Shown in pieces: positions 34,700-45,075 of a stretch of 64,000 nucleotides of DNA. Numbering within the stretch: position 1 is the stretch's first letter; every line of letters begins with the position of its first letter. Under the pieces are notes generated by a model. That model had not been told where the DNA came from. It saw only the letters and a list, made by a program, of their open reading frames with translations, and made no database searches. The translations under genes were made by a program, and so were the position numbers. The stretch comes from Oscheius tipulae (lineage: Eukaryota > Nematoda > Chromadorea > Rhabditida > Rhabditidae). The stretch covers positions 5,580,001-5,644,000 of the forward strand of contig JASJZH010000004.1 in the NCBI GenBank assembly GCA_037178975.1. Direction: 5' to 3'.

Positions 34700-35400
34700 G
34701 CTGAAGTTTAATTGAGAGCATAGCTTATGGGGGAAGTTACTGCTTCTCTTGCCAACATGGCCCTAGTCCTAATCGATGGCTGAAATTATGCGCTGACCAA
34801 GATTCAACATGCTGCTATAAGTAATGAAGCAACATTACTAGGGAAGTGGCGCAGCCGCCTCTGATCAACTCTAAGTCAAGATCAAAGGGCTGCGAACTGG
34901 CAGCTGGTGCAACTGAAGGCAAAACGGCGAAGCCGTCGGAGAAGGATGGCTCTACCTTTACAGTTTGCAAGAAGAACATGTCAATTCCTATCTTGGATAA
35001 CATTTGTCAATGTTTGAAACCTTTTCTGCCAAGTACTATCCTAGATTAGGGTTGACAAGACAAGTCAGGACACTCAGCATGTTACAAAGAAAATATACTG
35101 AATCGTTCTGCCTTAAGCGTAAGCGGCTGATGAATGTTTGAATCGGGATAAGTCTTGTTCTGTTTCTATACTCGGAAAAAGACAATACCGATTACTAACT
35201 CTTCTCCATTTCTGAGTGGTTCAACTCTTTGAGTTGGGAAATTGGCAAGGCTGCATGATTGCAAGCAAAGGAACTTCTCACGGAACAGTACTTTCGATTG
35301 TCTCCCCGTGTCGAAGAGCCTTAGAAAAGCAGAGATATTGGGTATATCTTTGAGAGTTAAATTTTTTTTTTTTTTAAATTTGCAGCTGTATTATTTTTGT
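34700..35400. other. Spacer sequence, no gene seen
   Basis: Non-coding as far as I can see. TTACTAGGGAAG at 34837-34848 resembles the terminus of the foldback element at 35409 and may mark a related, decayed element. Confidence 0.4.
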
Positions 35401-35408
35401 ATCACTTA

Positions 35409-36322
35409 CTAGGGAAGGGTTTTAGTTGCCCGCGGGATATCGAAACGAGGTAGGTGCCATTCGAAAGGGCATTGAAAATGATGGTGTTTCCCAAATTTTC
35501 AGCTGCGGAATGGATGTCTGCTGTCCTCTGGAGCTTTTTCCGTTTCCAGATTTTGAGCAGAATTTGCGCTCTTGGACTTGGATTTCCAATGCTTCTTTCA
35601 GCGCAAGTGACCAAGTGGTGCAGAGCCTATGCGCTCCGCTGGAAGCTTTTGGTTTTTGGTTCGAATCCTTTCTTCGGAAAACATTTTTATTTACTTATTT
35701 AAAGCGTATTTAGCTTCTATTGTTGCTTATTGTTACAAAATCCCTTTTTCGGATAGCATTGTGACGACCAGTATCGCACAACTTCACAGCCACTTTGACT
35801 AAGAAAAGATTTTTTTACGTGACAATGTATTGCAAAGTTGTAGCCCTTGATCTGTTAAACAACAACTTTGCAAAGCATATCCAGGCCGGAAAAGCATTTC
35901 TTCGACCCGAAAAACGAATTTGAACGCGCGAACTATATCAGAAACAAGTTAGGAAATGAGAAGGTCGACTATCTAAAGTTTCTAGCTTTCAGCAGTAAAA
36001 AAAAGCAATGATAGAAGCTAAATACGCTTTAAATAAATAAATAAAAATGTTTTCCGAAGAAAGGATTCGAACCAAAAACCAAAAGCTTCCAGCGGAGCGC
36101 ATAGGCTCTGCACCACTTGGTCACTTGCGCTGAAAGAAGCATTGGATATCCAAGTCCAAGAGCGCAAATTCAGCTCAAAATCTGGAAACGGAAAAAGCTC
36201 CAGAGGACAGCAGACATCCATTCCGCAGCTGAAAATTTGGGAAACACCATCATTTTCAATGCCCTTTCGAATGGCACCTACCTCGTTTCGATATCCCGCG
36301 GGCAACTAAAACCCTTCCCTAG
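35409..36322. mobile_element. 914-bp foldback transposon with about 318-bp terminal inverted repeats
   Basis: The arms 35409-35725 and 36004-36322 are near-identical inverted copies around a 278-bp centre. Both ends are CTAGGGAAGGG outward, and each is flanked by TTA (35406-35408 and 36323-36325), the 3-bp target duplication typical of PIF/Harbinger-type elements. No transposase frame, so it is a non-autonomous foldback/MITE. Each arm contains a B-box-like GGTTCGAATCC preceded by GACCAAGTGGTGCAGAGC, which looks tRNA-derived. Open frames over the arms are mirror images and probably not genes. Confidence 0.8.
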
Positions 36323-36329
36323 TTAGTCT

Positions 36330-36972
36330 TTACCATCTTAGAGTCCTCCAATGGGTTCAGAGCAAGCACATGTGTAATAAATCTTCAAACTGATGTCTGC
36401 TTTACAGCATGACAGTGGAATCTCTAAAATCTAGTGTCTCATTATGTAGCATCAATTTCCAGCTCTTCGAAATTTCTCGTACCATGCCAGAAACCCGCTG
36501 TCGTATCTTACTATATTTGTAATAGCTTCTTTCTTTATCAGTGGTGTTGTCCCCATTTAATAATGACCTCGGGTGAAGGTCAAGCTAGAGCTGTCAAACG
36601 AGCATAATACATTGAAGCGACCGTATACCGGTCTCCCGTTTGAATTCGGCGCGCAAATTGGAAAGTCGCGCGGAAAAGGAAAAATGATGATTTTGAACGA
36701 TCTACTGGAAAAACTTTCTGGGAGTGTTTTAAAAGGGTCACCCCTTTTTAAAACATTCTCCTTGCACGCCACTTTGTCTGTCTTCTTCTCCTGCTTTTTC
36801 TTGCCTCTCAGAGTCTCTTTGAAGCATCCGTCTAGAGTCAGTCTACTTTTCGGTCAAAGAGTAGACCTTACCTTTTTGTTGCATAACATCAGTAGAAGTG
36901 AGAGTAAAGACAGCAGAAGTATCTACATTTGGAACTCGATTACAGTGACCTCAGAAGCACGGTTCTTCGGTA
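36330..36972. other. Spacer sequence, no gene seen
   Basis: No supported gene. An imperfect palindrome GTTTTAAAAGGG...CCCCTTTTTAAAAC is at 36726-36754. Confidence 0.4.
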
Positions 36973-37075
36973 TTTATGCGAGCACGTTTTGGGGCGTACC
37001 AGAATATTACTATAGTGCGCACTATACGTAACAAAACATATTCGAACATTTATTACAATATATTGGTCAGTCTTC

Positions 37076-37546
37076 TTAGAGTCCTCCAATGGATCCAGAG
37101 GCTGGCGTGGAAGCACCTGGAGCTCCAGAAACTCCTCCAGTGGCTCCTCCAACACGGAACTTGTCACAGAGGTTTACAGCCGTCGAGTCGAGTTCAAATT
37201 TGCCAGTGAGGGTTCGGAGAAGTTGGACGACCATCTGGAGGATATTACAGACAGCAGCACCAATTTCGTTCAGAAGCTTTCTTACCTGAAGATCCCTCAA
37301 ATCTTTTCTAGCTAGAGAGAAACTCACTGTGCCGGTGAGACTGTCCTTTGAAGCAATGAAATCACCCAGTGTGACGATGATTTTCACCAGTTTCTCCACA
37401 ACTTTTTCCAGATAATCGGGAACGATTTTGGTCAGCTGGCCGAGAAGATTTCCAGCCCCTTCTCCAGAAGAAGATCCAGTGGTCTGAGCATGGGAGATGG
37501 CCACGATGGCGACGAAGGTGGCGAGGACGAAGAGCTTGAAGGCCAT
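37076..37546 (-). CDS. Secreted amphipathic-helix protein A, right-arm copy
   Basis: Mirror copy of 31863-32333 with the same two exons (37328-37546 and 37076-37285) and an identical predicted 142-aa protein. Promoter and 5' UTR motif are also duplicated. Confidence 0.88.
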   Translation of the reverse strand: MAFKLFVLATFVAIVAISHAQTTGSSSGEGAGNLLGQLTKIVPDYLEKVVEKLVKIIVTLGDFIASKDSLTGTVSFSLARKDLRDLQVRKLLNEIGAAVCNILQMVVQLLRTLTGKFELDSTAVNLCDKFRVGGATGGVSGAPGASTPASGSIGGL

Positions 37547-38131
37547 TGTTTGGGACAAGAGAGACTGTTTCCAGTTGTCTTTTCTCGCCAAGGGAGGACC
37601 CTTTTGTACTGGTGTTATTATTGAGCCGAACGGCTTTAACCTCATTGAGAGTCTGTTTTCGTACGAAAAGTTAGACGATCGGGATGGTTCGGGTTACAGC
37701 AGTTGAACATAACAATATGCTGATGAGGTCTGGACTTTGAGGTCGTCGAAGTACAGGTACAGAGAAAGAGAGAACAATTACCGTTGTGAACTACAAGCAC
37801 TGGAAGGTACACCAAGAATATGTTCTGTCGAAAATATTCTTTATGCGGACCCAGTCAGATCTATTGAACAGACTGAAAGAACGACAAAGTATTCTTGTCC
37901 GCAGCAAGTCTCTCTCTTTGCTGAAAGTACTCTCCAGTACAGGTTTCCTCTCGTCAGTCACGGAATAGTTCTCCGAACTGACTATTGAACAGTTGTTCCC
38001 ATACACATTCAAATTCAGTACTGATCATTGGGCTCGAACCGGGAGTCGAAAACAAACGGTTTACCAGTTCCGACTTCGTATAAAAGAGACAGTTCGGAGC
38101 AGAGACAACAATTGGAAACAGCCTATTCAGC

Positions 38132-38621
38132 ATGGCCTTCAAGTTCCTCGCTCTATCCGTTCTCGTCGCCACGTTGGCAATTGGAACCCACGGTCAGGGT
38201 CTTCTTGGAAACATCCCTTCACTCCTCAACGAAGTTCTTAGTCCAGTCTCCGAACTTCTGACTCCTGTGACTGGTATTCTAGAGCCGGTTCTGGGCCCCG
38301 ACGGAGTCTTGAGCGGTATTCTCGATAATAATGTCCTCGGACTCGTAAAGTCGCTCCAAATCGTCGGCGTTCTTCAAAAGATTGTGGCAATTGTTGTTGG
38401 CCTGCTCCAGACTGTTCTGAGTCTTCTCGATATCAACAACATACCTCCTGAAGTAAGTTTTCTGCTTTTGTCCCAATGTAATCGACTCGTTTTAGGTCCA
38501 TGCTGTCTTCCAGAAGATTCAGATTCTCCTCAAGGAGATTGTGCAAGTGGTGGTCGAGCTCATTCCAAAGCTCCTTCTGGGTGAGCTTTCGGGAGGAGCT
38601 GCTTCTTCCGTCGCCCCCTAA
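38132..38621 (+). CDS. Secreted amphipathic-helix protein C, right-arm copy
   Basis: Mirror copy of 30788-31277: exons 38132-38452 and 38496-38621, identical 148-aa product. A TATAAAAGAG box is at 38079-38088 and the GGAAACAG motif is before the ATG. Confidence 0.85.
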
Positions 38622-38741
38622 TGGAGCCCTCTAAATTTTTTCCAGTTCTGTACAATAACAAATTGTACATAATAAACATTGACGAAGCTGTCTGTGCTAC
38701 CCATATTTCATTTCGATATGTACATGATTGAGAGTCAGCGT

Positions 38742-38945
38742 TCACAAGTACAGGCAGTCTCCGGCTTTTTGTACTCTTTCAGAAATACTTCGATCTTTTT
38801 CCGACACTCGCTTCTCATCAGGTCGTCCTTCATTCGATGGATCTGAAGTATTGTTATCACAGTTCAAAAGATAACAAGCCTCGTAATTCTTGGCCACCTG
38901 AGAACCTCCGTAGAAGCCAATAGCTAGACAGATCAGTTGGGAGAG
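38742..38945 (-). CDS. Small secreted protein, right-arm copy
   Basis: Mirror copy of 30464-30667 with an identical 67-aa product beginning MLSQLICLAIGFYGG. The one-base difference in the G run at 39126 lies upstream of this start and changes only the length of the non-coding open frame. Confidence 0.5.
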   Translation of the reverse strand, partial: LSQLICLAIGFYGGSQVAKNYEACYLLNCDNNTSDPSNEGRPDEKRVSEKDRSISERVQKAGDCLYL

Positions 38946-39793
38946 CATGATTGTCTGAAAAATGAATCTTTGAAAAGTCTTGTTTTTAAAAGTGAGAAGG
39001 AATGAACTGTGTGTTCTTGGGCAAATCTTCTGGTCAACGGGTTTATAAAGATTTCGACCGAGTTGCGAAATGGCAAACACACGGCAAAGTGTGATATCAC
39101 TGACGCGAGAGATAAACGACCACACGGGGGGTGCAAGATCATTTCGAAAGGGTAGAGAAGACCGTAGTTGCATCAGAACCAGGGCAGAGATCGTACTGGA
39201 AGGGGTAAGATGATAAGATGACAGCTCTTGTCCATTGACCGTAGCCTCTCATAATCTACCAGATAATTTGTTCTACCGCTGAACGAACGATTATCTCCCA
39301 AAGAACCCCAAGTCTCTGTAGAAGCCTGTTAGAATCGTGGTAAGCTACCCAAGATTCTAGAGCGCCTCTCCAAAAGACACTTGATTTTGTTACTATTGAT
39401 TATAACAATAGTAACAAAATTGAATTGAGGTTCCAAATTTTCCGCTAAAAATGAAAGTGAAGTGACTCTGTTCTGGAGAACAAGATGACCAAGTTCAAGA
39501 AAGAAGTTGAGAAGGTTTGCAGAGAATGCAACCTCTAATCTCCCAAAACAGCCGATCCTACTCGTTCAAACTGAGTTCACTGAAATACAGTAATCCGTTT
39601 TTTCGAACTCTCCCTCACATCGCTGAACATTGAAAAACTTCAGTAAACCTCATTAATTGCACTTTGCTACAGGTATATACTGTTCGCGGGTGGTTCGATG
39701 AAACAAACCCTTTTTTCGTAATCTCCCCACCTAGCAAAGACCCGCATAAGAAAATAATGTTTTCTACCAGATTCATTGATCTTTCGAGACTGT

Positions 39794-40377
39794 TTACTCG
39801 GCCGACATGCCGCCTTTGAGTCCTCCGAAGGGCTGGTAGTCGTCGACGGTAAGGAGTGGCTTGACCGGAGGATCCGGTGGGGGAACTGTGCCCGGCTTTA
39901 CCTCAAAGTACTTGGGTTTTCCGCCTGGCGGTCCGTTGAACGACTTGCCGCCGATCTCGCAGAGCTTCTTGACCGGTCCGTGCTTCCTCCAGAGATCAGG
40001 CTTCGACCTCAGCATCTTCCTGAAGGTCCTCTGTGCCTGGCCGTCCTTGTGCACCTGGTAGACGAGCTGATGGGTTTCGAAGCTGACTTCCTTGTAAGCA
40101 GTTTGGGGCTCACTTAGATCCGCCTTTTCGCTGCCCTTCATCTCGGCCTTGAATTTGTCTTGTCCGCCTTCTGGCCAGCTGTCCAAGAGTCGCGCAATCT
40201 CCTTCTCGTACCTCGCCTTCTGCTCTTCAGGATGAAGTCCTGGCGGTAGACTGGCACCGAACTTCTTAATTGCCAGCTGGCCACGATGTGACAGAGTTCC
40301 TTCTAAATTGGGAACTTGAGAGGGGAAGAGAAGTGGAACCTACCGCCGACGGCTTCAGCAGAACTTCCTTGACCCAT
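39794..40377 (-). CDS. Unrecognised 180-aa protein with MGQGSS N-terminus
   Basis: Exons 40344-40377 and 39794-40302 (41-nt intron) are in phase. The start MGQGSSAEAVG fits the N-myristoylation pattern (Gly2, Ser6), so membrane attachment by lipid is possible. The body is hydrophilic and basic (HPEEQKARYEKEIARLLDSW, then QRTFRKMLRSKPDLWRKHGP) and the tail is Pro/Gly-rich (VPPPDPPVKPLL, then GGLKGGMSAE). No signal peptide or membrane segment. It sits just outside the palindrome next to secreted genes but is unlike them. I do not recognise the family. Confidence 0.7.
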
Positions 40378-40892
40378 GGTTCCTTGAAAGACGCTTCCGC
40401 TGACTGCAGTATTTGGAAGTTTGCAAAGTTTTTGTAAGAAAATCTTTGTTTGGAAAGCATCGCTATTCGAGAAAACGCAATTAAAAGAAAAGTAATTAGG
40501 AAGTCAAAAAATTTGCAAACTTCTTCCAAACGGTTCGGAGGCTCATACAACTATTGGAACCTCATCACTGAGGGAGTCTACGCTATGTTTTGGTAGTCGA
40601 CTACTGTCGTCTTCTACATTAGAGTAAGATCTTCTTTGAGAGTTTTTAGCTTCAATACATAGAGAGACCAAGGTTCTGTAAGCACTGATCTCTGCAATCA
40701 GCTTGATCAGGTGCTGGTTCATTGGAACCAATATAACTTCAGAACTCCACAATCAGCTTGGCCATTCGCGAACTCTTAACCAGACACTGGTCCACTGAAA
40801 TAACTGGATAAGTATTCAATGATCCTGTTGTGCTGACTGTACCCTTATCTATCCTTGACCAACTCATGATAAGAATTCTTTATTAGATAGTC

Positions 40893-41460
40893 TTACACAG
40901 TGAAGGGAAGAGTGGCGGTGGGAAAGACTGGGAATCCGGTCAACGGGGCGACGGTGCTGCTACTGAAGCCGGGAAAGATTACCGGAGTTGTTGGGAATCC
41001 CGTGGCTCCAGTCACGGAAGTAACAGAGACCGGAGCACCGCCCAGTCTGATGATTTGCTGGTTGACAGCCTCCAGTATACGCTCCATAACGCTGAGTTGG
41101 AAGCGGATCAGCTGTTGAGTCTGAATGAACTCTTGAACTGGGGGGATGAAAACTTACAAGGGGGCTCTGACTATACTCGGTAAGCTGGTTCTGGAGTCTC
41201 TCGATGGTTGGGAGAAGGTTACGAGCAATCTGTTCGAGGTGACGGAGTTCGGCCTCGTTTCGTCCTGGCATTACAGAGACTCCCGAAAGTACGGTCGACT
41301 CATCACCGAATCCGGTAGTTACTGGCTGGCCGGGTAAGACTGGAAGGGCGGTAGTCTCTCTTTCGAAAACTGGAAGCTGTCCCGGGATCTGTCTCTTGAC
41401 AATACCACAGTGGACAGTCGAGGCGATGGCTAGGGTCAGGATGAGAAGAGCAGTAGTCAT
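40893..41460 (-). CDS. Secreted Thr/Pro-rich helical protein E
   Basis: Exons 41158-41460 and 40893-41120, joined over a 37-nt phase-0 intron, give 176 aa. The signal peptide is MTTALLILTLAIASTVHCG, followed by a possible KRQ dibasic site. A coiled helical middle (LRHLEQIARNLLPTIERLQ, then TQQLIRFQLSVMERILEAVN) is followed by a Val/Thr/Pro/Phe-rich tail (GFPTTPVIFPGFSSSTVAP). Its tail and helix resemble gene F. A TATAAAA box is at 41498 (minus) and a poly(A) signal near 40875. Same exon plan as A-D but different sequence. Not a family I recognise. Confidence 0.75.
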
Positions 41461-41751
41461 TGTCGAATGGTTGGGAAGCTGTCCTGAGCCTATTTTATAC
41501 CGGTACCAGTGTTTTCGACTCCTCCTCGTTTGTTTGACTGATGTCAGCCCTGAAAGGATCGGGAGCAAATATTGTGAATTGGATGATCGAGCTTTTGTGA
41601 CTATCTAATCATTTCAAGTTTCCAGTCAAAACATTGCGTAATTTTTGTGAGGCTGTTCAAATGTTTAGGATAAACAGCTCGAAACACAAGTCTGGAGCAG
41701 GGGTTTATATATAAGGACACATTTTTGGGATTACTACAAGCTAAGCATTCA

Positions 41752-42270
41752 ATGTTATCCCTCAACTACACCCTTCTTGTCTTTCTCTCCCTTGCCATTT
41801 CTACAAATGCATTTTGGTGTGAGTCTCTCATTTTTTACAAAAGTTTTGAACTGCTTAGTCTTCGGAGACAAGGATACCACCACTGTATTGCCAATATTCG
41901 GAACCAATGGGTTCACAGATCCCACCTTGTCTGGAAGCTGGACGGGACAGGAACAAAAACTTGAAAATGTAGCCAAGGATCTCTCCCGAACCATCGAATT
42001 CCTCCAGAGACGTCTGTCCGGACCCCTGAGCTTGATGGTATGATTTCCATTATTTTCTTTCTTAGCAAAAGGATTCAGGCTGAACAAGCTATCCGCAACC
42101 AAATAGCCGTTCTTCAACAGAACTTGAACACGATCAATATACTCATTAGTGCCCACGATTCCTCCACTGTGACTCTTCCTACTGTTACTGAATCTACTGG
42201 ACTACCCACTGTATTTACTTTTGGCAGCAGTACTGTCACTCCTTTTGTAGCTATGAATCTTCGAGTCTAA
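41752..42270 (+). CDS. Secreted Thr-rich helical protein F
   Basis: Exons 41752-41818, 41859-42037 and 42079-42270 give 145 aa. The signal peptide MLSLNYTLLVFLSLAISTNA is followed by helical sequence (EQKLENVAKDLSRTIEFLQR, then AIRNQIAVLQQNLNTINILI) and a Val/Thr-rich tail (VTLPTVTESTGLPTVFTFGS). The second intron is phase 0 and sits between the two helices, as in gene E; E and F are divergent neighbours about 290 bases apart. TATATATAA is at 41706. AATAAA at 42309. Function unknown. Confidence 0.72.
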
Positions 42271-42329
42271 AATGACAACGTTTTCGAACTGTAAAACAAG
42301 GTTTTGTAATAAAGTTTGTATCCGACCTC

Positions 42330-44850
42330 TATATCCAGAGACTATCTGGGAGGCTGATGTGAGGAGTTAAAGTGAGTGGCCGGAACTTTTTTCGGCCATG
42401 AGGGCTGATTTGGGCGTTGTAGAGGAAAAACTTGCTGATTACGGAGGTGTACTTCTTCTTTGTTTTATCGTCGATTATCACCGAAATATAAAGTTGCTAC
42501 TTCAGAACAAAAATTATCATTTGCCGAGAAGCTTTCTCGGCAGTACTTGTCAGCCTTGTCTCGACAAGATAACAACAAGTCACGCACTTTTTGGCAAGTC
42601 AAGGCTAGTTCCAGAGAAAAGAATGTTCAGTCGAAGTGGTAGCTTCTGATAGCATGCTGCTTCTTTATTTCTAAACAACTACTCGGAATAGAAGTCGAAT
42701 GCATCCCGATTGCTTCAGAAACGAATCTACGCTGGTTTAGAGCGTTCAGTAATCTTTCCCACAGTTTGCGCTGCCTAGACTACAATTTTGCACCCAAAAT
42801 AACTCCCACAGTTACTTTTATGGAATGAGGTTATCTCGTTTCCACTGTGGAACAGTTTTACCTTGATATGGTACTTCGAAACTAAAGTTATGTAGCATCT
42901 CTGACTCAATAAGGCTCAGTCTTGCAGCTCAAATAAGTTTCAAAAACTGAAAGCCAGTGCAACCTCGGCTTGCTACGATTTGTCAAATCACTTGGATTTT
43001 AAATTTTACGAACTAGAAAAATGTTCGGCCACTCGCTTTTTTAAGAAGGTACCTCGTGGATCATATTTCGGTCTCTAGAAGGAGAGTTGCCGATTACACA
43101 ATAACAAGCTGTTTTTGCCAAAAAATTACAAAAGTCTTCAATACCAGACATGACAAGTTGTCGTAACACTTCCTAACGAACACAGATTATTCGATATCGG
43201 ACGATGGTAGAAGGAGGTGGAGAAGCACTAATCTCGTTTACGGACACCAAGGCGAAGACGGGAGCGACGGGCAAGGGAACTGGCAGCTAGAACATGATGG
43301 ATCTGGTGGGACAGCTGAAAAAGGAGACGACGGGAGAGTCAAAGGAGGGCAAGAAATTTGAAAATGTACCAACCTCTCCATTCTTGGTAGGATACAAGCG
43401 AGAAGAAGAAGAAGGTCAAAGGAAAGTAGGGACTCATATCTATTCTGATAGCTCCTAACCAGTTTTTGCTGCTCTTCTTGTACTGATAGACTACTACAAG
43501 AAAATTCTACCCAACTAACCACCTCGTCAAAAGTCGAAATACTGTTAGGATCTACTACGATATTCTCTGAAACTGACCCCTACTGACCTGGGAAACACAA
43601 AGAACCTATAGATCAATGTCGGAAAGTGATGCGACTCTCGGCCGCCGAGGGCTGTTCTTCACGGGCACATTGTGTGCTTACAGAGCGGACTACGCCCAGT
43701 CCGGGAATTTCCTTGTGTCTTTTCCATCGTCTCACTCTTTCTCTGTGGCTAGTCTCTGCCTACTGGCGTTTTTTTTCGATCATCTAGCTAGCTAAAGGTA
43801 AAACCCTCAAAACACTTTCCCTTCTGGTCCACTCCAAGTCAAGCACTTGACTCTTCTTCTCCTGGCATAAACACTAGGCCACAGGGAGTGGAGACTATCG
43901 TACTCTTGACTAAATCGTCTCCTTTATAAATTTTTGCTTAGATCAGCTGAAGTTAGTCTGTACTTGACAGCCTTCGAGGGATTCAAAGCATGAGGAACTG
44001 TACTCTGTAGTACTCTGTGTGCTTGACCTATAAGTTTGTTCTGTAGGACGAGATAACAGGACAGCTCCAACAACTCTGAGTTGTCTTTAGATCTGATGAC
44101 ACGCAGTAAAGATTAGGGTGAGTCGTGACGTGAATTACAGTATCCTCACTAAGTCACTGGATGTTGTTTCAGTAGCTCACTGGAGTCTATCTTGGTATGA
44201 TCATTGTCCTGGTGAATCCCAAGAAGGATAAAGGGACGGTGACATTGCGGGTGTATGGGTGTCCCCGGACACGGATTTTGTTGTTGAGTCCCTGTCTACT
44301 TCGACGTCAAAAATAAATAGAAAAAATGTAAATAAGAAGAAGCGTTTCCTCAGTTTGCTTCATTATTCTCCTCATTTTTGACGTTAAAGAGAATGTTTCC
44401 GGGGTAGTTTTCGACGCTGAGTTGATTAAACATACTTAAAAGTCACAATGTCACCCTCTTTAAAAAATGAAGAAGATTCCTGACTCACAGTGTACTACGC
44501 AAAACTCCCGTTCGACTGGTTCTTGTTACTAATCCCTCTTCGAGAAGTGTCTTGAGTAAGTTTCCACGCTTTCTTCCAACAAGAGTTCCGGTGACAGTAT
44601 CAGTCACTGGTCGAGGGTAATGGCTCATGGTTGTCAGTTTGTTTCCTTAATCAGACGACTTGTCAAACTTGGCCATCTCTAACACAGTATTGTCTTCTTG
44701 GTATGTCTTCAATAGTTGGACTCTGTTACCAGTAAGCTTAGCCAGAAGAGAGAGAGAGTTGTGAGCCGTTCTGAGCACTAGCATTCAAACTCAAAGGTTC
44801 CACTTCACTGTGTCATCCCTATGAGACATCTTTGTTGTCTCTCAAAACAT
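42330..44850. other. Gene-poor stretch, no gene supported
   Basis: 2.5 kb without a convincing spliced or single-exon gene on either strand. Several open frames are Leu/Ser/Pro-rich and lack splice or start context. Confidence 0.4.
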
Positions 44851-45075
44851 CATGCTATCACAACAATTCTGCGCCAATCTCCCAGTGTTTACTTTCATCA
44901 TCTTCCGACTGTCTGGTCCACGAATAAATTTCCCCCTTGCTCCTGTACCAGGTCATAGTATTCTTTTTTCTCAGCTTCCGTTTAACTGTCACATGCACGC
45001 TCTCACCCTCGTTTTGCCGTTCGCGCTGTTTGTCTCACTTCAGCCTCGCCCAGTCTCTCAGTTTTTTAGAACTCA

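Larger units (their letters stand above)
36973..39724. repeat. Right arm of the 2.75-kb inverted duplication
   Basis: Reverse complement of 29686-32436, with one evident homopolymer length difference. It carries copies of genes A and C and of the 67-aa gene. Its outer end also holds a copy of the TATA region of the secreted gene at 29089, without that gene. Confidence 0.95.

Noticed and set aside
35426-36305. Mirror-image 95-aa open frames as a duplicated gene
   Set aside because: They lie wholly in the inverted arms of a foldback transposon and show no splice or start context. Their identity is explained by the repeat.
43200-43530. A minus-strand Leu/Pro-rich gene
   Set aside because: Low-complexity Ser/Pro/Cys tail without splice signals or poly(A) site; looks like a chance frame.
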